DNA from: Bacteroidales bacterium
Lineage (GTDB): Bacteria; Bacteroidota; Bacteroidia; Bacteroidales; UBA3824
Reading direction: 5' to 3'
Assembly: GCA_017543645.1 (NCBI GenBank)
Contig: JAFYFR010000130.1
Coordinates: 1-19,785 of the forward strand
Length of the DNA: 19,785 nucleotides
The translations under genes and the position numbers were made by a program. The notes below the pieces were generated by a model. That model was not told where the DNA came from and searched no databases. It saw only the letters and a program-made list of their open reading frames with translations. The first letter of the stretch is position 1, and the number at the start of each line of letters is the position of its first letter. Positions 1 to 6,758 of this stretch are shown here, piece after piece.

Positions 1-86
1 ATAGCCTGACATCCGGCACGCTGACTAAGCGCCACCGCATCCTGCACGGCCTTCTGCCCTTTGATTGTAAATTTGTCGAAGTTCAT
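1..86 (-). CDS. clpB: ClpB disaggregase, N-terminal fragment (cut by window edge)
   Basis: The first 28 codons are present, reading MNFDKFTIKGQKAVQDAVAL and then SQRAGCQA, and the gene runs off the left edge. Bacteroidetes ClpB proteins characteristically open with MNF-(N/D)-xFTIKxQxAVQxAV, the first helix of the Clp N domain. ClpB is a hexameric cytoplasmic AAA+ ATPase that, with DnaK, pulls proteins out of aggregates after heat or other stress. The AAA+ modules lie outside the window, so the call rests on the N-terminus alone. ClpA/ClpC is less likely because their N-termini read differently. The start is the only ATG in frame and is preceded by an AT-rich leader without a clear Shine-Dalgarno. 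The upstream region holds an unusual promoter architecture, listed separately. Confidence 0.85.
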   Translation of the reverse strand, partial: MNFDKFTIKGQKAVQDAVALSQRAGCQA

Positions 87-123
87 AATATAAGTTGCTT
101 AAAATTGTTTACGCGTTACAATT

Positions 124-139
124 TACAAAAGATTTGCCA
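124..139 (-). promoter_or_regulatory. Candidate sigma-54-type promoter of clpB
   Basis: On the minus strand this reads TGGCAAATCTTTTGTA. The sigma-54 consensus is TGGCAC-N5-TTGCA. The GG at -24 and the G at -12 fall at the right spacing, and the only core departure is T for C in the -12 GC. It lies 38 nt before the clpB ATG, giving a predicted leader of about 28 nt. No convincing TTTG/TAnnTTTG housekeeping promoter was found between it and the start. Assignment is by eye and one motif can arise by chance. The phased repeats upstream, at the distance expected for an enhancer-binding protein, make it more credible. Confidence 0.4.
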
Positions 140-232
140 TATAGAGCATAAGTTTTTGCAAGAAAATGCGAAAAAGTTTTTAAAACACTGATAGCAAAGA
201 GGTTATAAATTTCACAATGGAAAACAACGACA

Positions 233-288
233 TGACAATATGTCACAAACCGAGGGACATATTGACAGAATTAAATGCCAAAATGGCA
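233..288. promoter_or_regulatory. Three phased TGnCA-N3-TGnCA palindromes upstream of clpB (candidate activator sites)
   Basis: Three 13-bp sites of the form TGnCA-N3-TGnCA follow each other. They are TGACAATATGTCA at 233-245, GGACATATTGACA at 255-267 (first base off consensus) and TGCCAAAATGGCA at 276-288. Their centres at about 239, 261 and 282 are 21-22 bp apart, two helical turns, so dimers would sit on the same DNA face. They fill the gap between the porin stop codon and the clpB promoter region, about 125-170 bp before the predicted transcription start. That is the usual place for enhancer-binding-protein sites. The repeats are plainly visible; the role is inferred. Confidence 0.5.
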
Positions 289-305
289 GATTGCTAATAA
301 GTTTC

Positions 306-1493
306 TCAAAACCCCACTTGTATCTGCAACTGCACCATATCGTAATCTGGTTGGAGGTTTGGGATAATAGTTGGAGGTCCTTGCGGATTGGGGATTACGG
401 TGGGTTCGCCTGCCGTGAGGTTTTCTAATATGCCCCGGGTGTATTGCAGTTGTACGCGGCAGTTGCTGTAAAACCAATATTGAAGTCCGACGATGTATTT
501 TGTGGATTTCATATCCTCGTCGGTGTTGTAGTTGATATAGTCGTAACTTGCTATGGCATCGACTGTTGAAAACAACGGAATGGTGGCGGTGGCGTATCCT
601 CCGAGCGAGTTTACTTCGCCGTCTACTCCGCCCATCACCTCGCCACGAATCGACAGCGGACGGCGTTTCCATTCTATTTGCGGATTGTGCACAAACGACT
701 TATACTCAGTACCTACGCTCCAACGGTCGCGACGGTAGTTTTCGCCCGGAAGTATCGACTGATTGTATGGCGAAACGAATTTGTCGCTAAGATGGAAGTC
801 GGCGGCGCAGCCTGTTCCCAATTGTCCCGAAACAAGGAACCTAAGGTTGGGCATCGGATAAAAATCGAGTTTTGCAAGGTAGTCTTTCTTGTTGTTCTTG
901 TCTTTGATGTTGATACCCTGACCGTTCATCACTGCAAGTTCGTATTTGAGCGAGCCGGAGAAAAGTTCGCCAAAGAGCATTGCACCCAAATCGCGTCCAA
1001 ACATCACCTTGTTGCTAAAAAGAGGGTCGTAAGTTCCACCCAAATAAGTAGTTGCCTGCGATGTTACGTCTACCAATTCCAACTGTGCGGGACTGTAAGG
1101 ATTCTCCAAGCCGAATGAGTTTTTCATCTGTCCAAACCTGATATTCAAACCTTTGCCTTTGGTTATGCGAAAATCGGTGTAAAACTCCTGCACTTCGCTG
1201 TTGAAATCGTGCAAAAAGAAGAAATTCCAACGGTCGGTGATTTGCGCAAACGCCACAATATTAGAGCGTTTGAAGTTAAACTCGTTGGAATTTTCGCCAA
1301 GTTTGTTGTTAAACTCGTATCCTGCCTGTAAATATCCGTGCACCTGAATGCGTTTGAAAAGCGGTCCTAGAATGGCGCGTGGCGAAAGCGAGTCGCGGTT
1401 GGCATTGGGTTGAGGGGGCTGACCCTGAGGAGGTTGCGCTGCGGCAAATAGTGCCACAAGTGCGAATGTTAGAGTTAAAAGTGATTTTTTCAT
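306..1493 (-). CDS. Outer-membrane porin, phosphate-selective porin O/P-like
   Basis: The product is 395 aa. It has a signal peptide (MKK, hydrophobic stretch, likely cleavage after AAA at residue 19), then a short Pro/Gln-rich linker. The rest is aromatic-rich alternating beta-strand sequence that ends in the aromatic residue typical of outer-membrane barrels (terminal QVGF). Segments such as HGYLQAGYEFN, FNFKRSNIVAFAQI, DFRITKGKGLNIRFGQMKN and GGTYDPLFSNKVMFGRDLGAM are characteristic of the OprP/OprO-like barrels common in Bacteroidetes. It should form a channel for small anions or other solutes; the substrate cannot be read from sequence. A Pro-rich segment near residues 365-378 probably forms a loop. 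It lies between a terminator upstream (1565-1606) and the clpB control region downstream. No strong terminator follows it, so read-through toward clpB is possible. Confidence 0.8.
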   Translation of the reverse strand: MKKSLLTLTFALVALFAAAQPPQGQPPQPNANRDSLSPRAILGPLFKRIQVHGYLQAGYEFNNKLGENSNEFNFKRSNIVAFAQITDRWNFFFLHDFNSEVQEFYTDFRITKGKGLNIRFGQMKNSFGLENPYSPAQLELVDVTSQATTYLGGTYDPLFSNKVMFGRDLGAMLFGELFSGSLKYELAVMNGQGINIKDKNNKKDYLAKLDFYPMPNLRFLVSGQLGTGCAADFHLSDKFVSPYNQSILPGENYRRDRWSVGTEYKSFVHNPQIEWKRRPLSIRGEVMGGVDGEVNSLGGYATATIPLFSTVDAIASYDYINYNTDEDMKSTKYIVGLQYWFYSNCRVQLQYTRGILENLTAGEPTVIPNPQGPPTIIPNLQPDYDMVQLQIQVGF

Positions 1494-1556
1494 TGCTAAA
1501 CATTTTGATGATTAATAGATTATAACGTAACTCACAAAAAAAGTTCGGCAAAAAAG

Positions 1557-1606
1557 CAGAAAAAAACAAATACCGTCTTAGACTGGCTAAAACGGTATTT
1601 TGTTTT
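1557..1606 (-). terminator. Intrinsic terminator after the FISUMP-like lipoprotein gene
   Basis: Arms around 1563-1580 and 1588-1606 form a long stem. Its core is ACCGTTTTAG pairing with CTAAGACGGT (one G-U pair), with a 5-nt loop and flanking A/T pairs. On the minus strand it is followed by TTTGTTTTTTTC. It sits 44 nt beyond the stop codon of the lipoprotein gene and ahead of the porin gene, so it separates the two units. Flanking A and T tracts on both sides mean it could act in both directions. Confidence 0.85.
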
Positions 1607-1649
1607 GTTGCTTATTTTGTTTTTGCGGAGGTAAAGATAATTTTTGTAA

Positions 1650-3071
1650 TTACTTCCAAGCACGGACGAGGCGGACAGACTGACCTGACCAGCGACTGCC
1701 GTCTTTAACGGGTTTGACGTTGTGCGAGTAGAAGTGCGCGTACCACGCTGTACCCTCATCGTTGGTAAACGAAGACCAATAGATGCCGTCATAGCCAACA
1801 CTAACGACAATGTTACCGTAGCGTTCACCGGTAGTGGGAAGGAATACCGCTCCTACGGATTCCATCTTTGCCCAAGTTTCGGCAGTGTAAGAGTTAGACC
1901 AATCACTTTCGCCTTTGGTAAAAGTACAGCCTTCGGGTGGTGTAGTCCAATCGTCAGGCAGGATTATTACACCGTTGACAGTTACTCCTTCTGAAACTTT
2001 TATGCTTCCCTGCCCCCATTTTTCAGAAGCATCGGTGCGGCGGAAAAAAAGGTAGTACCACTCGGCATTTTCAGAGTTGCCGCCGGAGAGGGTCTGCCAT
2101 TCCGAGCCGATGGCGGATTCGCCTGACCAAACGTATGAGGTGGCATCATCCCTTTGAGTTTCGTATGGTTCTTCGACACCTGTACCGTTAAGCCATGTTC
2201 CCCATCCAAAGAGGTCTGTCCATGTTTCCCAACTTACATAGTTGTCGCCTACGTTGTCATCGGTTTTATGGCACACATCGTATTGGTGCGGGGCAAAACG
2301 CCATGTGTCTTGTTTCGTATGGTACTGCAAGTTGCCGCAGGAGAATGTCACTGTTTTGCCTTCGGCGTTTACAGTAAATGCGTGGGGCTGGTAGTGGCGA
2401 GTTACGCGGTAGATTGCGCCTTTTTCGTGGATGCCGAGGCCGAGGGCAAGACTTGAAATGTAGTCTTCATTGAGTGCCACGTAGAGGTCATGGTCTTTGT
2501 CCAAGGTGTAGTCTTTACCGTTGATGTCCACTTTGTCCATCGGCGAGGATATTATCAAGTAGACATTCTGGTCGGTGAGATTCACGGATTCATCGCCGTA
2601 GTTGAAATCGCCCGAAAAGGAGTGGGCGCATTTGCCGATGATTTCTAACAGTGTTTCCGTGCCGGAGGAGGATGAGTAGGGCAGCTCCTTGCCCGATACG
2701 TTGATGGTGGCGGTGAGTTTGTCGGGTTTGCCGGTTACTTTCAGTTCGCCTGAGAATGTGCCTGCGCCGTCGGTGTATTCGATAAGTGTGAGTTCGCTTT
2801 TGTCGATGCCTTCTCCGGTGACAATCATTTTAAGAATGTCTTTGTCGGATTCTGTAAAGCAGGGGGATATAATGGGGTTACCACCTTCCGTGCCGTCTTT
2901 GAAGCCGATTTTGGTGAGTTTATTGCTGGTGGGCACTGTTATGGTGTAGGGGTTGGCGTGGGGTTCTTGGGCGGGTGTAACGGTGTCGTTACTAACGTCG
3001 TCTTTGCTGCAAGATGTTGCAAGCGTTACTGCCGCTATCAGGGGCAGAAGTAAGAATAATGACTGCTTCAT
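1650..3071 (-). CDS. Surface lipoprotein with C-terminal FISUMP/DUF1566-like domain
   Basis: The product is 473 aa. A lipoprotein signal peptide ends in the lipobox LATSC (Cys21), followed by Ser-Lys-Asp-Asp, so it is probably exported and lipid-anchored. Residues about 40-200 look like Ig/beta-sandwich sequence without a recognised family. From about residue 230 the protein carries a pattern common in Bacteroidetes surface proteins: VTFSCGNLQYHTKQDTWRFA, then LFGWGTW, VTVNGVIILPDDWTTPPEG, FLPTTGERYG, YWSS, and SVRLVR near the end. This is the repeat-rich domain called FISUMP (Fibrobacter succinogenes major paralogous) or DUF1566-like. Its biochemical role is unknown. A GAGGG ribosome-binding site overlaps the stop codon of the 58-aa gene just upstream, so the two are co-translated. 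A strong terminator follows. Confident as a surface lipoprotein; function not assignable. Confidence 0.75.
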   Translation of the reverse strand: MKQSLFLLLPLIAAVTLATSCSKDDVSNDTVTPAQEPHANPYTITVPTSNKLTKIGFKDGTEGGNPIISPCFTESDKDILKMIVTGEGIDKSELTLIEYTDGAGTFSGELKVTGKPDKLTATINVSGKELPYSSSSGTETLLEIIGKCAHSFSGDFNYGDESVNLTDQNVYLIISSPMDKVDINGKDYTLDKDHDLYVALNEDYISSLALGLGIHEKGAIYRVTRHYQPHAFTVNAEGKTVTFSCGNLQYHTKQDTWRFAPHQYDVCHKTDDNVGDNYVSWETWTDLFGWGTWLNGTGVEEPYETQRDDATSYVWSGESAIGSEWQTLSGGNSENAEWYYLFFRRTDASEKWGQGSIKVSEGVTVNGVIILPDDWTTPPEGCTFTKGESDWSNSYTAETWAKMESVGAVFLPTTGERYGNIVVSVGYDGIYWSSFTNDEGTAWYAHFYSHNVKPVKDGSRWSGQSVRLVRAWK

Positions 3072-3083
3072 TGCGTAGCCCTC

Positions 3084-3260
3084 CTATGCGTCTTTGAAAG
3101 GTAGATTTTTTAATACTCCGCCATTCTTGGTCTCGCTTGCGCTCAGTAGCGGGGCTTCCATGATTAACGGAACAACTGAAAACGCCGGGCGTTCGTAAGG
3201 CTTTTTGGCTATTATCTGCGCCGGAAGTGTAACCGGCGGGGTGGGGTTTGTAGTTCTCAT
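3084..3260 (-). CDS. Small 58-aa protein upstream of the lipoprotein
   Basis: An uninterrupted 58-codon frame starts at ATG 3260 and ends in TAG at 3084-3086, twelve bases before the lipoprotein ATG. The stop overlaps a GGAGGG ribosome-binding site for the next gene, the arrangement of a translated two-gene operon. The peptide begins MRTTNPTPPVTLPA and contains YERPAFSVVPLIMEAPLLS before a Ser/Asn/Lys-rich end. The pattern Tyr-x-x-Pro-x-x-x-Val-Val-x-Leu-x-x-Glu-x-x-Leu-Leu resembles short proteins that I recall often sitting beside FISUMP-type lipoproteins in Bacteroidales; this is from memory and was not searched. There is no signal peptide or membrane segment. Its own start lacks a Shine-Dalgarno and follows an A/T-rich leader, which is ordinary for this phylum. 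Function unknown. Confidence 0.65.
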   Translation of the reverse strand: MRTTNPTPPVTLPAQIIAKKPYERPAFSVVPLIMEAPLLSASETKNGGVLKNLPFKDA

Positions 3261-3308
3261 TTTATTATAGATTTAAAATTTGAAATTTCGGATTATGAAT
3301 TATGCATT

Positions 3309-3349
3309 AAAAAACCCCTGCGGATGGCGGTTAAACCTTCCACAGGGGT
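3309..3349 (-). terminator. Intrinsic terminator inside the leader of the 58-aa/lipoprotein operon
   Basis: On the minus strand ACCCCTG (3349-3343) pairs with CAGGGGT (3320-3314). The stem extends inward by three and then two further pairs, separated by single mismatches, around an 8-nt loop. TTTTTT (3314-3309) follows at once. It points toward the 58-aa gene, about 50 nt before its start, with no gene upstream on this strand for it to close. On the plus strand no T tract follows. It is therefore either an attenuator or the end of a short RNA. Confidence 0.75.
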
Positions 3350-3406
3350 CAATATTATGGGCGGCGGCATTAAAGCCGCTGTTATTTCGGTGTATAAAGA
3401 TGTGGT
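3350..3406 (-). promoter_or_regulatory. Leader RNA segment with GC hairpin ahead of the attenuator-like terminator
   Basis: A second hairpin, AGCGGC-TTTAAT-GCCGCC (3380-3363), lies 13 nt before the terminator stem. A possible promoter is TTTG at 3443-3440, exactly 19 nt before TACACTAC at 3420-3413, which matches only the TA and one T of TAnnTTTG; that would start transcription near 3406. The GCGG of this hairpin could also pair with CCGC in the terminator loop or 3' arm, which would give an alternative fold. An open frame of 44 codons (3434-3300) crosses the whole leader and terminator. It starts upstream of the proposed transcription start, so it may not be translated. No known riboswitch class was recognised. 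Confidence 0.35.
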
Positions 3407-3570
3407 TATAGTGTAGTGTATTATTATGCAGCATTTTAGCAAATCTTTTATATTATATTAATGTTAAAAAAAACAATTACGGCAAGGGTAAGACCGAAGA
3501 TTAACGTTTGGACAAAGGTAATGGATATTTTCAGATTTTGCAAATATTTTTTTGTTTGAAGAATTATAAA

Positions 3571-3578
3571 TAACTTTG
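3571..3578 (+). promoter_or_regulatory. Bacteroidetes -7 box for the PAP2/phosphoethanolamine transferase operon
   Basis: TAACTTTG is an exact match to TAnnTTTG. The expected -33 region is a T-rich run (around 3547-3555) rather than a clean TTTG at 19-21 nt; the nearest TTTG is 16 nt away. The predicted start, near 3583-3586, gives a leader of about 40 nt ending in AAGGAGG at 3613-3619. Confidence 0.6.
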
Positions 3579-3622
3579 CAGCCGAAAAATTATTAACTAC
3601 ATGGCAACGGCATAAGGAGGCA

Positions 3623-4318
3623 ATGACTACAAAACACGAGATGAAGAAGATATTTTCTATTTATGGCATAGCATATTTGATTTTGCTGACTATTGTATTG
3701 ATACTTATATTTAGTTATCCCAAAAAAGAGCTGCACATGTTGGTAAATTCCTGCCACACCTACGCCCAAGACTCATTCTTTAAGTATTACACCTTGTTGG
3801 CAGAATGGCCGCTGTATATTTTGGCTTTGATTCCGCTTTTCTGGAAAAAATACAGAATTATAATTTTTTATGCCATTAGTGAAATCTTTAGCGGCACAAT
3901 AGCCATAATCTTAAAGAGCAATATCAATATAGAGCGTCCTATCAGAATGTTTGAGCACGACACAGACATGGTGCTGCCATTGGTGGAAGGAGTTAACATG
4001 CACCATAGCAACTCGTTTCCATCGGGACACTCCGCCACATTCTTCGTTTTCTTTACCTGCTTTGCCCTTCTGTTAGCCTACTACTATCAGCAAAGAGCCA
4101 CTCACTACGACCTCAAGAAAAAAATCCTCATGTACCTGTCGATGTTTTTGCTGTTTGTCCTTGCCTCATTGGGCGCATACTCCCGGGTATACCTTTCGCA
4201 ACATTTTCTGTCGGATGTATGCGTGGGCAGTATCATCGGCTTCGTTACACCGTGCCTGATTTTTTACTTTGGAAAGAACCTGATTCTGAAACCCAAAACT
4301 GAAGATTTAAAACAATGA
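3623..4318 (+). CDS. PAP2-family membrane phosphatase, probable lipid A phosphatase
   Basis: The product is 231 aa with about six hydrophobic segments. All three acid-phosphatase signatures are intact: KX6RP (Lys98 to Pro106), PSGH (133-136, with His136) and SRX5HX3D (Ser187-Arg188, His194, Asp198). The family removes phosphates from lipid substrates; the active site usually faces the periplasm. The gene overlaps the following phosphoethanolamine transferase gene by ATGA. Family knowledge (LpxE/EptA in Helicobacter pylori, LpxF in Bacteroides) makes a lipid A 1- or 4'-phosphatase the best guess. Undecaprenyl-pyrophosphate or phosphatidylglycerophosphate phosphatase are the alternatives. The start at 3623 is chosen over Met7 because AAGGAGG lies 3 nt upstream of it. 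Membrane phosphatase is secure; the substrate is inferred from context. Confidence 0.85.
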   Translation: MTTKHEMKKIFSIYGIAYLILLTIVLILIFSYPKKELHMLVNSCHTYAQDSFFKYYTLLAEWPLYILALIPLFWKKYRIIIFYAISEIFSGTIAIILKSNINIERPIRMFEHDTDMVLPLVEGVNMHHSNSFPSGHSATFFVFFTCFALLLAYYYQQRATHYDLKKKILMYLSMFLLFVLASLGAYSRVYLSQHFLSDVCVGSIIGFVTPCLIFYFGKNLILKPKTEDLKQ

Positions 4319-5880
4319 TGAAATTCTTACGCAAGCCTATTTCGCTTCTACTATTTTCACTTATCGTCAGCATAGCCACGCTGCTGTTATACAACATTCC
4401 TTTTTTCAATTATGTGGCAGACAACTCCAACGCGTCGTTAGGCGGAAAGATATTTTTGCAGGCGTCGTTAGTGATAATAATGGTTGCGCTCAACTTTGCG
4501 GTAACTTATCTGATGATATTTTTGATGAGAATAGTAGGCCGTATACTGCTCGCATTTTTTGCAATAATCAATGCCACGGCTGTGTATTTCATCTTTACTT
4601 ACAGCGTTATGATAGACGCCACAACCATCGAGAATGTATTCAATACCAGATACTCCGAAGCGTCGGGATTCATCAATTGGACACTGCTCCTATTCGTTCT
4701 GGCTTTTGGCGTGATTCCCGCCCTGTATTGCCTACTGCGGCCAGTGGTGATAGGTACGGCGAAAAAAATGGGCATATATTGCGGATGTTCGTTGGCCATT
4801 GTACTTGTAACAATAGTGGCTAACATCAGTCAGACACTGTGGATTAGCCAACACGATACCGAACTTGGAGCATTAGTCCAGCCATGGTCGTACACGGTGA
4901 ACACCTGCCGCGTAATAAGCCATAAGCACGACGAACAAGCCGAAGAGATTAAACTTCCCGACGGGAAAATCACTAACGACGAAAAGGCGGTTGTGGTTCT
5001 CGTAATAGGCGAATCGGCACGCAAAGCCAATTTCCAGCTATACGGCTATGAACGCGAAACCAACCCTCTGCTGTCAAAGCAAAAAGGACTGAAAGTGTAT
5101 CAAGCCAACTCGTGCGCAACATACACCACAGCCGGCGTAAAAGCCATTCTCGAACCTCAAGACAGCGGCGACCTGTACGAAGTACTGCCAAATTATGCCT
5201 TCAGAACAGGTGTCGACGTGTCGTGGCGTTCGTCAAACTGGGGAGAGCCGCCTATACATATCAACGAATATCTCACCGACTCCGACCTTGCCGAAATCTA
5301 TCCCGACGAAGACAAGGCATACGACGGAATCCTTATCAAGGGACTTCGCGAACGCATAGACTCAAGCAAAAGCAACAAAGTATTGATAATACTCCATACC
5401 AGCACCAGCCACGGCCCGAAATATACCGAAAAATATCCCAAGGAATTTGAGGTATTTGCACCTGTGGCTAACAATGTGGAAGAAGGCGAAAAAGACCTCA
5501 GCCTATTAGTTAACGCCTACGACAACACCATCAGGTATACCGACTTCTTGGTAGACAGCCTTATCAACACTCTGCGCTCAATGACCCACTGGCACAGTGC
5601 CATGATTTATATTTCGGATCATGGCGAATCGCTTGGCGAAAACAAAATTTTTATGCACGGAATGCCAATGAAACTTGCGCCTAAGGTTCAATACGAAATT
5701 CCTTTCCTTGTATGGACTTCGGATAATTTCAGGGAATATAAGAACACTTCGACCGAGGAGGATGCTCCCGAAGGCGAACTCCCTGCGGTTATTGAACAGC
5801 ATTACATTTTCCATTCCGTGCTAAACCTGCTGTCAATAGAATCTCCCGCTTACAACAAAGACTTCGACATATTTAAATAA
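4315..5880 (+). CDS. Phosphoethanolamine transferase, EptA-like (lipid A modification)
   Basis: The product is 521 aa. The N-terminal 170 residues hold about five membrane helices, then a periplasmic sulfatase-fold domain follows. Hallmarks of the EptA/MCR family are present: GESAR with Glu233; GYERETNP (244-251); SCAT with Thr269 aligning to the nucleophile of SCGTAT; HTSTSHGP (361-368); SDHGES (434-439); and His448. Such enzymes move phosphoethanolamine from phosphatidylethanolamine to lipid A or another envelope glycan, lowering negative charge and cationic-peptide binding. Its start overlaps the stop of the PAP2 gene (ATGA), so the two are translationally coupled: a phosphatase clears the site, then the transferase decorates it. 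A target other than lipid A is possible. The stop lies only 7 nt from the stop of the convergent gene, with no terminator visible. Confidence 0.88.
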   Translation: MMKFLRKPISLLLFSLIVSIATLLLYNIPFFNYVADNSNASLGGKIFLQASLVIIMVALNFAVTYLMIFLMRIVGRILLAFFAIINATAVYFIFTYSVMIDATTIENVFNTRYSEASGFINWTLLLFVLAFGVIPALYCLLRPVVIGTAKKMGIYCGCSLAIVLVTIVANISQTLWISQHDTELGALVQPWSYTVNTCRVISHKHDEQAEEIKLPDGKITNDEKAVVVLVIGESARKANFQLYGYERETNPLLSKQKGLKVYQANSCATYTTAGVKAILEPQDSGDLYEVLPNYAFRTGVDVSWRSSNWGEPPIHINEYLTDSDLAEIYPDEDKAYDGILIKGLRERIDSSKSNKVLIILHTSTSHGPKYTEKYPKEFEVFAPVANNVEEGEKDLSLLVNAYDNTIRYTDFLVDSLINTLRSMTHWHSAMIYISDHGESLGENKIFMHGMPMKLAPKVQYEIPFLVWTSDNFREYKNTSTEEDAPEGELPAVIEQHYIFHSVLNLLSIESPAYNKDFDIFK

Positions 5881-5887
5881 CTAACTG

Positions 5888-6721
5888 TTACTTAAATAGT
5901 TCGGCGGCTTCGGGTGTAAGGTATTGCTCAATGTCCTTGATAGGAATCACCACTTCGGGCTGTCCGGCGGCATTGTGCGAAATTTCTTCGACATCGTAGC
6001 AGAATACAACATTGTTGTCCACCACATAAGGCTGCGACATAGGCGCAGGAACAGCGAGGGTGTTGGTGGATTCGTCGTATTGAATTTTTTCGGGTCGCAG
6101 CTCGTCAACAAGTTCGGCGTTGCTGCTAAGATGGAAAAACTTGCAGAGCGAGGCTGCCACCTTGTCTTGGATTCTGCCCCAAGCATCGTCTTTGAGCAAT
6201 TGGCGCGACATCACCTTGCCGTCTGACTTTCTGAATGTAGCACCCGAGGAATACGACATTCCGTGAGGGCCGCCCACAAATACATATCCGCCTGCCACAA
6301 GAGTTACAATCTTCTCTGTTTCAAATACTTTGATTATCTGTGTCTCATCAGAATAACCAATGCTAAAAGGAATCCCATCGTCGGTGTCTTCCTTAACAGC
6401 GGTATTTACACGCTCCATTTTCAGGAGAGCACCTTTGTGAACGAGGGTCTGTCCGTCTTTGGCATCGTCTAACGACAAGTTTAAATACTCTACAAGACTC
6501 TGCTTCAGTGCGTTGACCAACACTTCTGAACCTGACACAGGATAGTCGACCGTTACTACCGAAAAATGGGTATTGCCGTCGGTTACAACGCCAATGCTGT
6601 CTTTAAACTGTTGAAATTTGAGTGATTCGGCATTGTTGCCGTCTTTGTTGCCGCCGCCTGAACATCCGGCAAATAGCACTGCCGCTCCAAGCAGAGTGCC
6701 GTAGATAAATTTCTGATACAT
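5888..6721 (-). CDS. DUF3298-type periplasmic lipoprotein
   Basis: The product is 277 aa with a lipoprotein signal peptide ending at LFAGC (Cys20) and a Gly/Ser/Asn-rich linker. The body has a two-part form. Residues about 50-150 hold a DUF4163/PdaC-like region. Residues about 150-270 carry the DUF3298 pattern GGPHGMSYSSGATFRKSDGK, a VDNNVVFCYDVEEIS segment and VVIPIKDIEQYL. DUF3298 domains occur at the C-terminus of the RsiV anti-sigma factor and in many stand-alone Bacteroidetes lipoproteins. Those may bind lysozyme-like or cell-wall ligands, but the role of this one is unknown. It is last in the group with the 1648-aa gene and rsmE, 37 nt after rsmE. The spacer contains no recognisable promoter. 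Confidence 0.7.
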   Translation of the reverse strand: MYQKFIYGTLLGAAVLFAGCSGGGNKDGNNAESLKFQQFKDSIGVVTDGNTHFSVVTVDYPVSGSEVLVNALKQSLVEYLNLSLDDAKDGQTLVHKGALLKMERVNTAVKEDTDDGIPFSIGYSDETQIIKVFETEKIVTLVAGGYVFVGGPHGMSYSSGATFRKSDGKVMSRQLLKDDAWGRIQDKVAASLCKFFHLSSNAELVDELRPEKIQYDESTNTLAVPAPMSQPYVVDNNVVFCYDVEEISHNAAGQPEVVIPIKDIEQYLTPEAAELFK

Positions 6722-6758
6722 CTTAATTGTTTTTATGATTAAACTTTACGTTCGCAAT

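Noticed and set aside
276..288. TGCCA/TGGCA hairpin as terminator of the porin gene
   Set aside because: A 5-bp stem with a 3-nt loop and no continuous T run is too weak; it fits better as one of three repeated binding sites.
3601..3615. Four-codon frame (Met-Ala-Thr-Ala) just before the PAP2 ribosome-binding site
   Set aside because: Too short to distinguish from chance; the strong AAGGAGG serves the PAP2 start.
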